Positions 17,608-26,444 of a stretch of 40,860 nucleotides of DNA are shown here, piece by piece. A program made the position numbers and the translations under genes. Each line of letters opens with the position of its first letter. The first letter of the stretch is position 1. The stretch comes from Kordia sp. GTDB taxonomy: Bacteria > Bacteroidota > Bacteroidia > Flavobacteriales > Flavobacteriaceae. The notes beneath the pieces were generated by a model, which saw nothing but the letters and a program-made list of their open reading frames with translations, made no database searches and had not been told where the DNA came from. Where the stretch lies: the NCBI RefSeq assembly GCF_022447245.1, contig NZ_JAKVBC010000041.1:1-40860 (forward strand). Direction: 5' to 3'.

Positions 17608-18429
17608 ATGAATAAAATTAAAATACTCAGCCTTTTCCTTCTTGTATTCAATTACTATGCAAATGAAATTTTTGCCCAAGATGGATATACATATACCTTG
17701 GCACATAATAGTGGATACAGTTTCACAGTACAAGCTGTACCAAATGCAAGCGCTAATAACTTTACGACTTCTGTTCAGAGTTACGGATTCACCATCATTC
17801 TACCAGATGGAGTTACAATAAACACAGGATCGACAACTTCTTTAGGAAACGCAGCAAGCGCTACTTTTTTCGATGGAACTAATGTAGCACAGCCAACACT
17901 AGATGGATATTTAGTTACAGAAACATTAGGAAGTCCAGTAGCATTGCCTGCTCCATCTGCAGCAATAAATTCTAATATATTTACATTCACGGTAAATGGA
18001 AACCCAACAAGTGGAGAATTAAAGATACTAGAAAATAATTCAGCATTAGCAACTACAGTTACACCATTAAAATCATTTATGCAAGCAGATATGATCGATA
18101 ATGGAATGGCTCAATTTGTAAATGTTGTAGATCCAAATGCAGCAGCGGTATCTGGAATGAGTACATTCAATTTTGCTACATTAAGTAGACCAGAAGTTGA
18201 AAAGACAATATTTTCCATATATCCCAATCCTGTAACAACTGTTTTAAATATTAGCATGGAAGCAACTTCCTTCTTAAAAGCAGAAATATATGACTTGCAA
18301 GGGAAAAAGCTTTTCGAAAGTAAAAAAACAAATATTGATGTTTCTCACATATCAAATGGTATCTATATATTAAAAATTATAGATACTGAAACTAGCGTTA
18401 TTAGTACTGAAAAATTTGTAAAAAAATAA
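17608..18429 (+). CDS. T9SS-sorted beta-sandwich protein, possible cohesin-like partner
   Basis: The 273 residues have a signal peptide (to about residue 23, NEIFAQ). A beta-rich domain at about 25-180 contains GYTYTLAHNSGYSFTVQAVP, FTIILPDGVTINTG and a Gly/Ala/Ser-rich stretch. The C-terminus is a type IX secretion (Por) sorting domain, with FSIYPNPVTTVLNIS, AEIYDLQGKKLFE and ISNGIYILKI, ending KFVKK. It is therefore exported and probably attached at the cell surface. The short beta domain has the size of a cohesin (about 150 residues), and the upstream gene ends in dockerin-like motifs. That makes a receptor/ligand pair plausible, but the sequence alone does not prove a cohesin fold. Transcription ends at the hairpin at 18502-18531. 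Confidence 0.8.
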   Translation: MNKIKILSLFLLVFNYYANEIFAQDGYTYTLAHNSGYSFTVQAVPNASANNFTTSVQSYGFTIILPDGVTINTGSTTSLGNAASATFFDGTNVAQPTLDGYLVTETLGSPVALPAPSAAINSNIFTFTVNGNPTSGELKILENNSALATTVTPLKSFMQADMIDNGMAQFVNVVDPNAAAVSGMSTFNFATLSRPEVEKTIFSIYPNPVTTVLNISMEATSFLKAEIYDLQGKKLFESKKTNIDVSHISNGIYILKIIDTETSVISTEKFVKK

Positions 18430-18501
18430 GTGTTTACATACTCTGAACCTGAACTAGGTTCAAATAAAGATATGTTTTAAACTAAATAGAATTATTAACA
18501 A

Positions 18502-18531
18502 ACAAGCGAACTTCGGTTCGCTTGTCTTTTT
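18502..18531 (+). terminator. Strong terminator with UUCG tetraloop
   Basis: The perfect 10-bp stem ACAAGCGAAC (18502-18511) / GTTCGCTTGT (18516-18525) closes a TTCG loop with C-G closing pair, the extra-stable cUUCGg form, followed by CTTTTT. It ends the 14505-18429 operon. Confidence 0.93.
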
Positions 18532-18546
18532 AGACAACTATAATGC

Positions 18547-18583
18547 AAAAAAGCTGCCCTAATTCAACGAAAGGCAGCTTTTT
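18547..18583 (-). terminator. Terminator of the LamG lipoprotein gene
   Basis: AAAAAGCTGCC (18548-18558) pairs with GGCAGCTTTTT (18573-18583). On the minus strand the hairpin ends in a T run, about 50 bp past the stop of the 18632-20635 gene. It could work in both directions. Confidence 0.85.
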
Positions 18584-18631
18584 ACGATAGTCACTAAACT
18601 AACTTAAATAAACACTTAACTTTTTAAAACT

Positions 18632-20635
18632 TTATAAACAATTGTTGCAATCGGCTTCCAAGTTGTATAACGTTGTAACTTGGTTTGGATTTAAGGCAAC
18701 TTTGTATACTCTGATATCATCCAAATGACCTTCAAAGCCATTTCCTAACATATAATTCATTAATGGTGTGCTTCCAATATCAATAGCAGCATTTTCGTCT
18801 ACGTTTCGCTGTACACCATCGCGATATAAACGTACCGTATTATTACTATCAACAGTAACTACTAAATGATGCCAATTGGTTGTATCTGTTGGCAAATCTG
18901 GATCCGTATTCCATGGATCATCCCATAAACCATAACCAGAATCTGCATCACTGAATACAGGCGTATTTAAATCAAATACACTAATTTGAAAACCTTCACT
19001 AACAGTATTTCCTTTTTGGAATAAAATCTCATAATTAGAAGGATCTGTATTTTGCATTTTAAACCATAAACTCACGGTAAATGCGTCTCCTTGCACAATT
19101 TGATTGTTATTCGTTATAGGAATTTCTACTGTTTCATTTCCATCAAAAGAAATTGCACAAGAACTATTTCCTGATCGGTCAGAGACATAATTATAATTTC
19201 CTGAAGCTTCCCAGTTACTCACTAAATCTTTGGTTTGGTTAGCAAATGGCATATATAAAATCATATCATCTGTGAGCACAATATCATTAGTACAACAGTC
19301 TTCTACAGAAATTGTAATTGTATATATTTGAAAAACACCTACTGAATCTTGAATTCGCAAATACAAGGTTTCTACTTGTGACGTATTTGTATATGGGCTT
19401 AAAAGTGGATTTGTGCTTGCTACTGCATCTGATTCTGTAATATGAAATGAATAGGTATACTCTTGTGTACAACTTACATTGTTAATGAATAATGCTTCTA
19501 AGTCCATTGCCACAAAACCATCAAACGGATTTTCTTCGTCACAAAAAGTGATTTGCATATTTTCAAAACATTCAAAAGGTGTAGCATTCTCACATACTTT
19601 TTGCAAGGTGATTTCTTGATTTCCGCTATGCAATAGTAATTGATCTTCACTGCATTCATCAATGATCCATGAACCATTAAGCATGGTTAATTCGGTATCA
19701 ATATTACTAACGTTCAATACTAAATTTCCTTGTTCAACTGTGACTTCCCAATTTCCTGTATTTTCTGCTCCATTTGGATCTGTAGAAAATGTAAATGAAC
19801 CATCTTCATCAAAATAGAATTCATACGCTAACTCCGTATTTCCTACAAAATTGGTGATTCTCCAAAAACAGTTTATCAAATTAGCTGTGATTTGTTCTTC
19901 AGTACAATCAGCATCATTATAATTGTTGTCATCATCTTCATCGCAAGTATCTTCCGCTAAAGCAATCGCAGCCTCTAATTCATCATTACTATTTACAGAA
20001 ATTACAGTTCCGTCCGCTTTAATTAAATTGATGGGATAATTAATACTCGCCACTACTCCATCCGCCAAGGTTTCTAAAAAATAGAACAATGTTTCGTCAT
20101 CCGTAATATTTTGAGTTTCTATGACTTCAAAATTCACATTAAAAATGGCGATACTAAACGGATATTGAAAGTCGATACATTCTATATCAATATCTGGCTG
20201 ATTTGGTCCTGAACAATTGGAAATCTGCGCAATCAATTCTTCCTCATTTTCAACAGTAACTTCCGAATAATCACTTAAAATTATTGTAATTGGATAGGTA
20301 ATTTCGACAGAATTGTTATCAGACTGACTTAACAATTCAAGAATTACAGGATAATCACTGGTACTATTTACAGTACTTGTAACACCATTGATTGTCACCG
20401 TTACTGGCAAATCAACCAAGAAACAATTGGCATTGTCTATAAAATTATCTGTAGAACCATCTAATAAGGTTACACGTTCCATTAAACGTGGTAAAGTTGT
20501 ATTGGCTACCAAAGTAGCTCGTGTATCAGGTTCAGTAGTTTGTATTCTTTCCTCTTGGCAAGCTTGGAAACTGAGGCATATCGCGCAAAGCGAAAACACC
20601 ATTTTTACAACTTTAATTAGGGCAATTCTATTCAT
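18632..20635 (-). CDS. Large multi-domain surface lipoprotein with C-terminal LamG domain
   Basis: The 667 residues begin with a lipoprotein signal ending LSFQAC (Cys about 26). Two tandem related units follow (about 70-145 and 150-235). Each opens with a Cys and a DLPVTV/QYPFSI strand and carries a central YPI.I/YPINL strand and a V.N..EL.A/AQI end before a second Cys, a clear internal duplication. A lipocalin-like region lies at about 250-350 (CFWRITNFVGNTELAYEFYF), then a Cys-flanked beta domain at about 355-450. The C-terminal LamG domain at about 465-660 contains DDMILYMPFANQTKDLVSNW, TNWHHLVVTVDSNNTVRLYR and GHLDDIRVYKVALN. Acidic DEDDDNNYND near 235 may bind calcium. It is divergent from the sigma/FecR operon. 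Adhesion or glycan binding is probable. Confidence 0.8.
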   Translation of the reverse strand: MNRIALIKVVKMVFSLCAICLSFQACQEERIQTTEPDTRATLVANTTLPRLMERVTLLDGSTDNFIDNANCFLVDLPVTVTINGVTSTVNSTSDYPVILELLSQSDNNSVEITYPITIILSDYSEVTVENEEELIAQISNCSGPNQPDIDIECIDFQYPFSIAIFNVNFEVIETQNITDDETLFYFLETLADGVVASINYPINLIKADGTVISVNSNDELEAAIALAEDTCDEDDDNNYNDADCTEEQITANLINCFWRITNFVGNTELAYEFYFDEDGSFTFSTDPNGAENTGNWEVTVEQGNLVLNVSNIDTELTMLNGSWIIDECSEDQLLLHSGNQEITLQKVCENATPFECFENMQITFCDEENPFDGFVAMDLEALFINNVSCTQEYTYSFHITESDAVASTNPLLSPYTNTSQVETLYLRIQDSVGVFQIYTITISVEDCCTNDIVLTDDMILYMPFANQTKDLVSNWEASGNYNYVSDRSGNSSCAISFDGNETVEIPITNNNQIVQGDAFTVSLWFKMQNTDPSNYEILFQKGNTVSEGFQISVFDLNTPVFSDADSGYGLWDDPWNTDPDLPTDTTNWHHLVVTVDSNNTVRLYRDGVQRNVDENAAIDIGSTPLMNYMLGNGFEGHLDDIRVYKVALNPNQVTTLYNLEADCNNCL

Positions 20636-20832
20636 AAATTCAGCAAGTTTACATACTCTACTCTTTTAGTATGCTATTACTAAAACAACTGAAACGACAA
20701 AATTCCCACCTTTATTAATAAAAAATTTATGTTTACTTTTAACCCAAATTCTGCATTAGAAAATCTATTACAAGACTGAATTACGATGTTCTAATACATA
20801 ATTTGAACCTAGCAATTATTTAGCCAACAAAA

Positions 20833-21348
20833 ATGCCAAAATCCCTACAAGATAATATATGTAACGAAATGATGTTTTCTAGTTTTTTCAAGAAACATTA
20901 TCAAAGCTTGTATTCGTATTTGTACTATAAGTTTGGCGATTATTTAAATCCGGAAGATAAAGCTCAAGAAGCATTTAGTAAACTTTGGCAGAACTGTGGA
21001 AAGGTAAAACCTGAAAAAGCCAAAAGTTATGTATTTACCATTGGTAATAATATGATGCTAAACGAAGTAAAACATCATAAAGTAGTACTACAACACCAAA
21101 AAATTAAGCCGAAATCACATACCAATGAGAGTCCTGAATTTTTAATGCAAGAGCAAGAATATTTACAAAAATTAGAGCGTGCCATTGAAAATTTGACTGA
21201 ATCAGAACGTACTGCATTTTTAATGAATCGTATAGAAGGAAAACGTCATAAAGAAATTGCTGCTATTTTAGGCATTTCGAGTAAAGCGGTCGAAAAACGT
21301 ATTTACAGAGCGTTGGGTAAACTGCGTGAAGAGATTAAGGAACTTTGA
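20833..21348 (+). CDS. ECF RNA polymerase sigma factor (FecI-like, Bacteroidetes sigma-70 family 1)
   Basis: 171 residues. Region 2 covers about 14-80 (FFKKHYQSLYSYLYYKFGDY, then EDKAQEAFSKLWQN). Region 4 covers about 112-165 (LPE-like LTESERTAFLMNRIEGKRHK, then IAAILGISSKAVEKRIYRAL). It directs transcription when released by its membrane anti-sigma factor. The FecR-type anti-sigma gene lies 116 bp downstream, and a TonB receptor with an STN domain follows, giving a complete cell-surface signalling set. The 197-bp intergenic region to the divergent lipoprotein gene may hold its target promoter. Start ATG 20833 has no Shine-Dalgarno, as expected. Confidence 0.95.
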   Translation: MPKSLQDNICNEMMFSSFFKKHYQSLYSYLYYKFGDYLNPEDKAQEAFSKLWQNCGKVKPEKAKSYVFTIGNNMMLNEVKHHKVVLQHQKIKPKSHTNESPEFLMQEQEYLQKLERAIENLTESERTAFLMNRIEGKRHKEIAAILGISSKAVEKRIYRALGKLREEIKEL

Positions 21349-21464
21349 TTTTGGGTTTTGGAAAATGCTAGTGTTAAACGTAAAAATTTGAAAAAAAGTA
21401 TATTTAATTTAAAAATGGGTGGGAATTTTTGATAGTAAGTTGTTATATAGATAAGTAACGATAT

Positions 21465-22361
21465 ATGAGACGAGAAGATTTAATACAAAAATGGTTGGAT
21501 CATGCGTTAACTCCTGAGGAATTTGAAGCTTTTAAACAGCTTGAAGATTATGAGGAATTGACCAAGATGCAATCTGCTTTACAGTATTTTAAAGCCCCTG
21601 AAGTTGATGTAGATGCTGCCTACAATACTGTAACGACTACAAGAAAAGACACATCAAAACCTACTTCATGGTTCAAGCCATTACTAAAAATTGCCGCAAT
21701 TTTAGTTATCGGATTTGGTACATACCTTTATGCAACATTACCAACGCTAACAACGCACGAAACAATTGCGGCAAATAAGACTTTAGTGAAATTGCCTGAT
21801 ACATCAGAAGTTGCCTTAAACGCAGTTTCAAGTTTGTCATTTGACGAAGATGCTTGGGAAGAAAAGCGTGAAGTAAATTTAGACGGTGAAGCGTATTTTA
21901 AAGTAGCCAAAGGCAAGACTTTTAACGTAATCACAGATGATGGAATTGTAACTGTATTAGGAACTGAATTTAATGTAAAACAACGAGACGACTTGTTTGA
22001 AGTGTTTTGCTACGAAGGTTCTGTGAAAGTTACATACAATGATACGAGTGTTGTTCTAAAGCCAGGACAACGTTATTTGATACTTGATGGGAAAGAATTC
22101 CGCAACGAAGAAGAAAATCGAAAAGAACCTACTTGGATACACAACGAAAGTTCTTTTAAAAGTTTACCTTTACAGGAAGTTATCCAAGAATTTGAACGAC
22201 AGTATAATGTAACTGTGAAAGCCAACAATATTGACACTTCTCAAATAGTGACAGGAAGTTTTACACATTCCGATATTGATGCAGCTTTACAAGCGATTAC
22301 GATGCCGTTGAAATTAAAGTATCAAAAGAAACAAAACTCGATTATTCTAAAACGTGATTAA
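21465..22361 (+). CDS. FecR-family anti-sigma factor
   Basis: 298 residues. A short cytosolic N-terminus (EDLIQKWLDHALTPEEFEAF) that binds the sigma factor is followed by one membrane helix at about 68-88 (LLKIAAILVIGFGTYLYATL). The FecR periplasmic domain at about 95-195 contains TSEVALNAVSSLSFD, GEAYFKVAKGKTFNV and VLGTEFNVKQRDD. The DUF4974 domain is at about 225-296 (FKSLPLQEVIQEFERQYNV). It senses the loaded outer-membrane receptor in the periplasm and controls the ECF sigma factor. Its stop overlaps the receptor's GTG start by 8 bp, so the two are translationally coupled. Confidence 0.95.
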   Translation: MRREDLIQKWLDHALTPEEFEAFKQLEDYEELTKMQSALQYFKAPEVDVDAAYNTVTTTRKDTSKPTSWFKPLLKIAAILVIGFGTYLYATLPTLTTHETIAANKTLVKLPDTSEVALNAVSSLSFDEDAWEEKREVNLDGEAYFKVAKGKTFNVITDDGIVTVLGTEFNVKQRDDLFEVFCYEGSVKVTYNDTSVVLKPGQRYLILDGKEFRNEEENRKEPTWIHNESSFKSLPLQEVIQEFERQYNVTVKANNIDTSQIVTGSFTHSDIDAALQAITMPLKLKYQKKQNSIILKRD

Positions 22362-24660
22362 AAAACGCGTACTCACTTTTTTCACTTTTTTTTGCTTCTT
22401 TCTTAGTTTTCAATGCATTATTGCTCAAGAAAATCAAGGGAATAAAATTTTACTGTCCAAATTATTACCCGACATTCAAAAACAGTTTGATGTCGTTTTT
22501 TCGTATGTAGACAATACGTTAGATACGGTTTTGGTAACTCCTAGAGAAAAAAATGTACCTCTGAAAGATTTACTAGAAGGTTTTGAATCAGAAACGAATT
22601 TACGCTTTACCACTATTAACGGACGCTATATTGCCATTACTGTTTTTGTAGATCAAATTCAGGAATTGGACGAAGTATATTTGACCGAGTATATTGCTTC
22701 TGGAATTTCTACAAATAGAACTGGACAAATTACCGTAAAACCAAAAAACTTTAGTATTCTTCCTGGCGTAACAGAACCTGATGTTTTACTGACCATTCAA
22801 GCATTACCAGGAATTTCTAGTATTAATGAAACCGTTTCTAATATCAATATTCGCGGAGGTACCAACGATCAAAATATCTTGCTTTGGGACGATATTAAAA
22901 TGTATCAATCTGGACATTTTTTCGGGTTGATTTCTGCATTTAATCCATATTTTTTAAAGAAAGTAACCGTTACAAAAAACGGAACTAGTGCGGAATATGG
23001 TGATGGTGTTTCTGGAATGGTTCAAATGGAATTGGATGAACATGTAAACGATTCATTGATCGCTGGTGCTGGAATGAATTTGATTCATGTAGATGGTTTC
23101 GCCAAAGTACAGCTCAATAAAAAAATGGAAGTGCAAGTTTCTACACGTCGTGCCATTACTGATTTGATAGAAACGCCAACCTACGCTATTTATTTTGATC
23201 GTATTTTTCAAGATACTGACATTACAAATAACAATCAGGAAACCAATAGTACGACCACCACCAATAGAGATTTTTATTTCTATGATATGAGTACAAAGTT
23301 CATTTATGATATTTCTAAGACAGACAATCTACAGTTTAGCTTTTTGAATATTTTTAATGACTTAAGTTATACCGAAAATGCGACATTAAACAATATTCCA
23401 CGATCGGTAAATAGTGGAATTACCCAACGAAATTTGGCTACAGGTTTGACCTATAATCGTGAATGGAATCCTGCGTTTAGTTCGCAAATACAATTGTATA
23501 CTTCCAATTATAATTTGGAAGCCACCAATTATAACATCACCAATAATCAACGCTTGTTTCAAGAAAACGATTTGGCAGATAGTGCGATTAAATTGCATAC
23601 AAAATATCGTATCGATGAAAATTTCACCATAGAAGGTGGCTATCAGTTTTCAGAGATTGGAATCACAAATATTTAAGATGTAAGCAATCCACAGTTTCGT
23701 AGCGACCGAAAAGATGTGATGCGAAATCACGCCTTGTATTCAGAGGTTCATTATTTCTCGGATAGTTATCGCACGATGTTAACATTTGGTGTTCGCGGAA
23801 ATCGTTATGGGAAGATTGACAAGTTTCGCTTTGAACCACGTTTGAACTTTAGACAGCAATTTTCTAATTATTTTAGCGTGTTGGTATTGGGAGAATATAA
23901 AAGTCAAGCCATTTCACAAGTTATCGATTTACAGAACGATTTTTTAGGTATTGAAAAACGCCGTTGGACTTTGGCAAACGGAACCTCAGTTCCTTTAATT
24001 GAAAGTAAGCAAGCTTCTATTGGTGTTCAATACAATAAAAACAACTTATTGATTACTGCCGAAGCTTATATAAAAGATGTAGATGGAATTACTACACGAA
24101 GTCAAGGTTTTCAAAATCAGTTTCAATTTGTCAATGCTGTTGGCAGTTATGAAACGTATGGAATTGACTTGTTATTCAATAAAAAATGGCATGATTTCAA
24201 TACGTGGTTAAGTTACACATTAAGTAAAAACGAATATACGTTTACCTCGCTGAATAATGGAAATCCATTTCCAAACAATATAGATATTACACACAACATT
24301 ACACTTGGAGCAACTTATACTTGGAACGATTTTGAGTTTTCTTTAGGAAGCTATTATCGTACTGGAAGACCAACAACAAGTATTGGAATGCCATCAGTTG
24401 AAAATGGTGTCATCAATTACAATTCGCCAAATGCTTCAACTTTAGAAGACTATTTTAGAACGGATTTTTCTTCTACTTATCGTTTGATACTCTCTAAAAA
24501 GAAAAAAATCTATTCCAAAATCGGCGTGTCAGTTTGGAATGTATTCGATCAGCAAAATGTATTGAATGAATATTACAATTTAGACAACGAAGTGGTTTCT
24601 CAAATTCAAAATCGCGCACTCGGTATTACGCCTAATTTGAGTTTTCGTTTAGATTTTTAA
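22354..24660 (+). pseudogene. STN-domain TonB-dependent receptor, in-frame TAA
   Basis: The frame spans 768 codons from GTG 22354, interrupted only by TAA at 23674-23676. A signal peptide (FFTFFCFFLSFQCIIAQ) is followed by an STN domain at about 35-100 (QKQFDVVFSYVDNTLDTVLV; LRFTTINGRYIAI), a plug at about 125-235 (ALPGISSINETVSNINIRGG; YGDGVSGMVQMEL) and a beta-barrel to the terminal FRLDF. The STN domain is the part that signals to FecR. The stop lies in the barrel at GITNI*DVSNPQFRS, where relatives usually have Gln, so CAA to TAA is the likely change (inference). The upstream piece of 440 residues would be a half barrel, not functional. The imported substrate is unknown, and there is no SusD partner. 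Confidence 0.87.
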
Positions 24661-24782
24661 GTTACGTATAATGCAAACTTAATTCTTTGCTTTAACAGAA
24701 AAATAGCTGAGTTTTGTAATTCATGTTAAAAAAATTATAAGCAGTTTTGATCTTTAATTATATTATCATAATTTTAGAATGC

Positions 24783-25232
24783 ATGGAAATAACTATTGGA
24801 ATTTTAGCCCTTATATTAATCATCGCTATTGTTGCTTTTGAATACCGTCTCTTTTCTAAACCAAAAGAAGAAAAAGTAGTAGTAGAGACTGATCCTTTAG
24901 AAGTACAATTTAAAGCAACCCAGAAATTATCAGAAGAAGTTCAACTTGACCTAGAGAATTATATTTTAAAAGCAAACGCTGCAGATAAACTCTTATTTAA
25001 AGATATGACATTTGCTAATTATTTGGCTCACATGAAGGAAACTCACAATGAAAATTTGTCTGATAGTTTGTATGAAAGATTGAGTGACTTAGAATTAACG
25101 AAGAGTAATACAGTCTTTATTATTAAAAGTCTTGAATTCCAGTTTTCTGCTTTACTCCAAATGAAAACTAAAATGCAATTGTTAAACCTGGTCTATTCAA
25201 AAAAATTAGTGCTTACGGAAAGTTCAAATTGA
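24783..25232 (+). CDS. Single-pass membrane protein with coiled-coil-like tail
   Basis: I start at ATG 24783 (MEITIGILALILIIAIVAFE). An upstream ATG at 24747 would add 12 residues lacking codon character. A single N-terminal membrane helix at about 4-22 is followed by a Lys/Glu-rich linker and a helical, soluble tail (LEVQFKATQKLSEEVQLDLE; LSDSLYERLSDLELTKSN). About 149 residues. I do not recognise a family. It sits after the receptor operon, separated by about 120 bp, so it is probably transcribed on its own. Confidence 0.6.
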   Translation: MEITIGILALILIIAIVAFEYRLFSKPKEEKVVVETDPLEVQFKATQKLSEEVQLDLENYILKANAADKLLFKDMTFANYLAHMKETHNENLSDSLYERLSDLELTKSNTVFIIKSLEFQFSALLQMKTKMQLLNLVYSKKLVLTESSN

Positions 25233-25331
25233 GTTTTTTTTGTGGTTTTTAGGTGAAGTGTTTTTTATCTTATGAAATATTGAGATGATTGAATTTGTTA
25301 TTAAATTTATAAAAAATGTTCATCTGTAAAA

Positions 25332-26039
25332 ATGAAATATAATACTATATATGAAGATACTTTTGGAACAATAAAAGGTAGTATTGAAAATAATTTCTCA
25401 GAAGATTTTGACCTCTCAAAAAATTATACAATTGAATTAAATTTAGAAGGCATTTTATTTAATGGAGCTACATTCGATGGGTTGGAATTACAAAATGAAG
25501 ATTACTATACTAAAGAACAATTGCATAGATATTCTTTTTATAACTACGAAGTATTTGGCACTAAACAAATTATTAAAGAACTCACTAATTGTAAATTTCA
25601 ATTTATACTACAATTAAAAATAGTAGATAAAAAATCGTTTCAAATACATAAAGTAAATGGAAACTTAACTGTACTGTTAGGAAATTTTAGTCCTGAAGAA
25701 TATTCTGTTTTTCAATATGATTACTCCCTCAATGAAATAGATCATTCAATAATGGGAGATTCATTTGAAAACCTATTTGACAAGTTAAAAGAAAAAATTA
25801 AAGAAACTCATTTTATAAAAAATTGTTATGGATGTAATTATTCTGACTATAGTCCATACGGAAGTGATCATTTTGGAGACATGCTATGCTTTAAAAACTC
25901 CAAGGATAAATATCTAAAAATCAAAAACAAAGAAAGTTATTTTCGACTTCTAGGCAATCAAAATCCTATATATGTTCAAGAAACACATCTCTGTGATGAA
26001 TTTGAATTTAGGAAAGAAAATATTGGATATAGAGGGTAA
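25332..26039 (+). CDS. Hypothetical protein with conserved-looking Cys cluster
   Basis: 235 residues, no signal peptide, so cytosolic. The N-terminal half is beta-rich (TFGTIKGSIENNF; YTIELNLEGILFNGATFDGL). The C-terminal half has Cys residues spaced as NCYGCNYSDYSPYG ... MLCFKNS ... HLCDEFEFRK, which could bind a metal. It resembles uncharacterised DUF proteins of Bacteroidetes, but I cannot name the family with confidence. The stop TAA is followed immediately by the ATG of the next gene, so the two are translationally coupled and probably act together. Confidence 0.7.
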   Translation: MKYNTIYEDTFGTIKGSIENNFSEDFDLSKNYTIELNLEGILFNGATFDGLELQNEDYYTKEQLHRYSFYNYEVFGTKQIIKELTNCKFQFILQLKIVDKKSFQIHKVNGNLTVLLGNFSPEEYSVFQYDYSLNEIDHSIMGDSFENLFDKLKEKIKETHFIKNCYGCNYSDYSPYGSDHFGDMLCFKNSKDKYLKIKNKESYFRLLGNQNPIYVQETHLCDEFEFRKENIGYRG

Positions 26040-26423
26040 ATGAACAAACTCAGAACAAGCTGGTCAAAGAAAAACCCACCTTTTGGTGCTTTTGATGATT
26101 ATATTATTATAGAAGCCATTGATAGCAATGGGCGAATTTTAATTCGTCCAGAAGAATTCGATTTTTTAGCTTCGAAATTGTTAGACAATTGGAACAAAGA
26201 CAAATCAAGATACATCCAAATACTCAAGGAATGGAATGAAGTTATCAGATTTTACGATGTTCTAGAAACACCTTCTGTCCTACTCGATGTTTCCGATACC
26301 ATTGATGCAATGCAATTGATACACGAAGTTGAAAGTATGGAATTTGGTAAACTAGTACAAACCGACATACAACTCATTGTTGACTATTTAATAAAAAATC
26401 AACTTCACACCATAAAAATCTAG
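26040..26423 (+). CDS. Small hypothetical protein coupled to the upstream gene
   Basis: 127 residues, starting at the base after the previous stop codon, a strong sign of coupling. No signal peptide or membrane helix is visible. The N-terminus SWSKKNPPFGAFDDYIIIEA leads into an alpha/beta body (LIRPEEFDFLASKLLDNWNK; TPSVLLDVSDTIDAMQLIHE). I do not recognise it. A pair of small coupled cytosolic genes like this could be a toxin/immunity or regulatory pair, but nothing in the sequence proves it. Confidence 0.7.
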   Translation: MNKLRTSWSKKNPPFGAFDDYIIIEAIDSNGRILIRPEEFDFLASKLLDNWNKDKSRYIQILKEWNEVIRFYDVLETPSVLLDVSDTIDAMQLIHEVESMEFGKLVQTDIQLIVDYLIKNQLHTIKI

Positions 26424-26444
26424 AAAGAATAAATTCAGGTTTCT

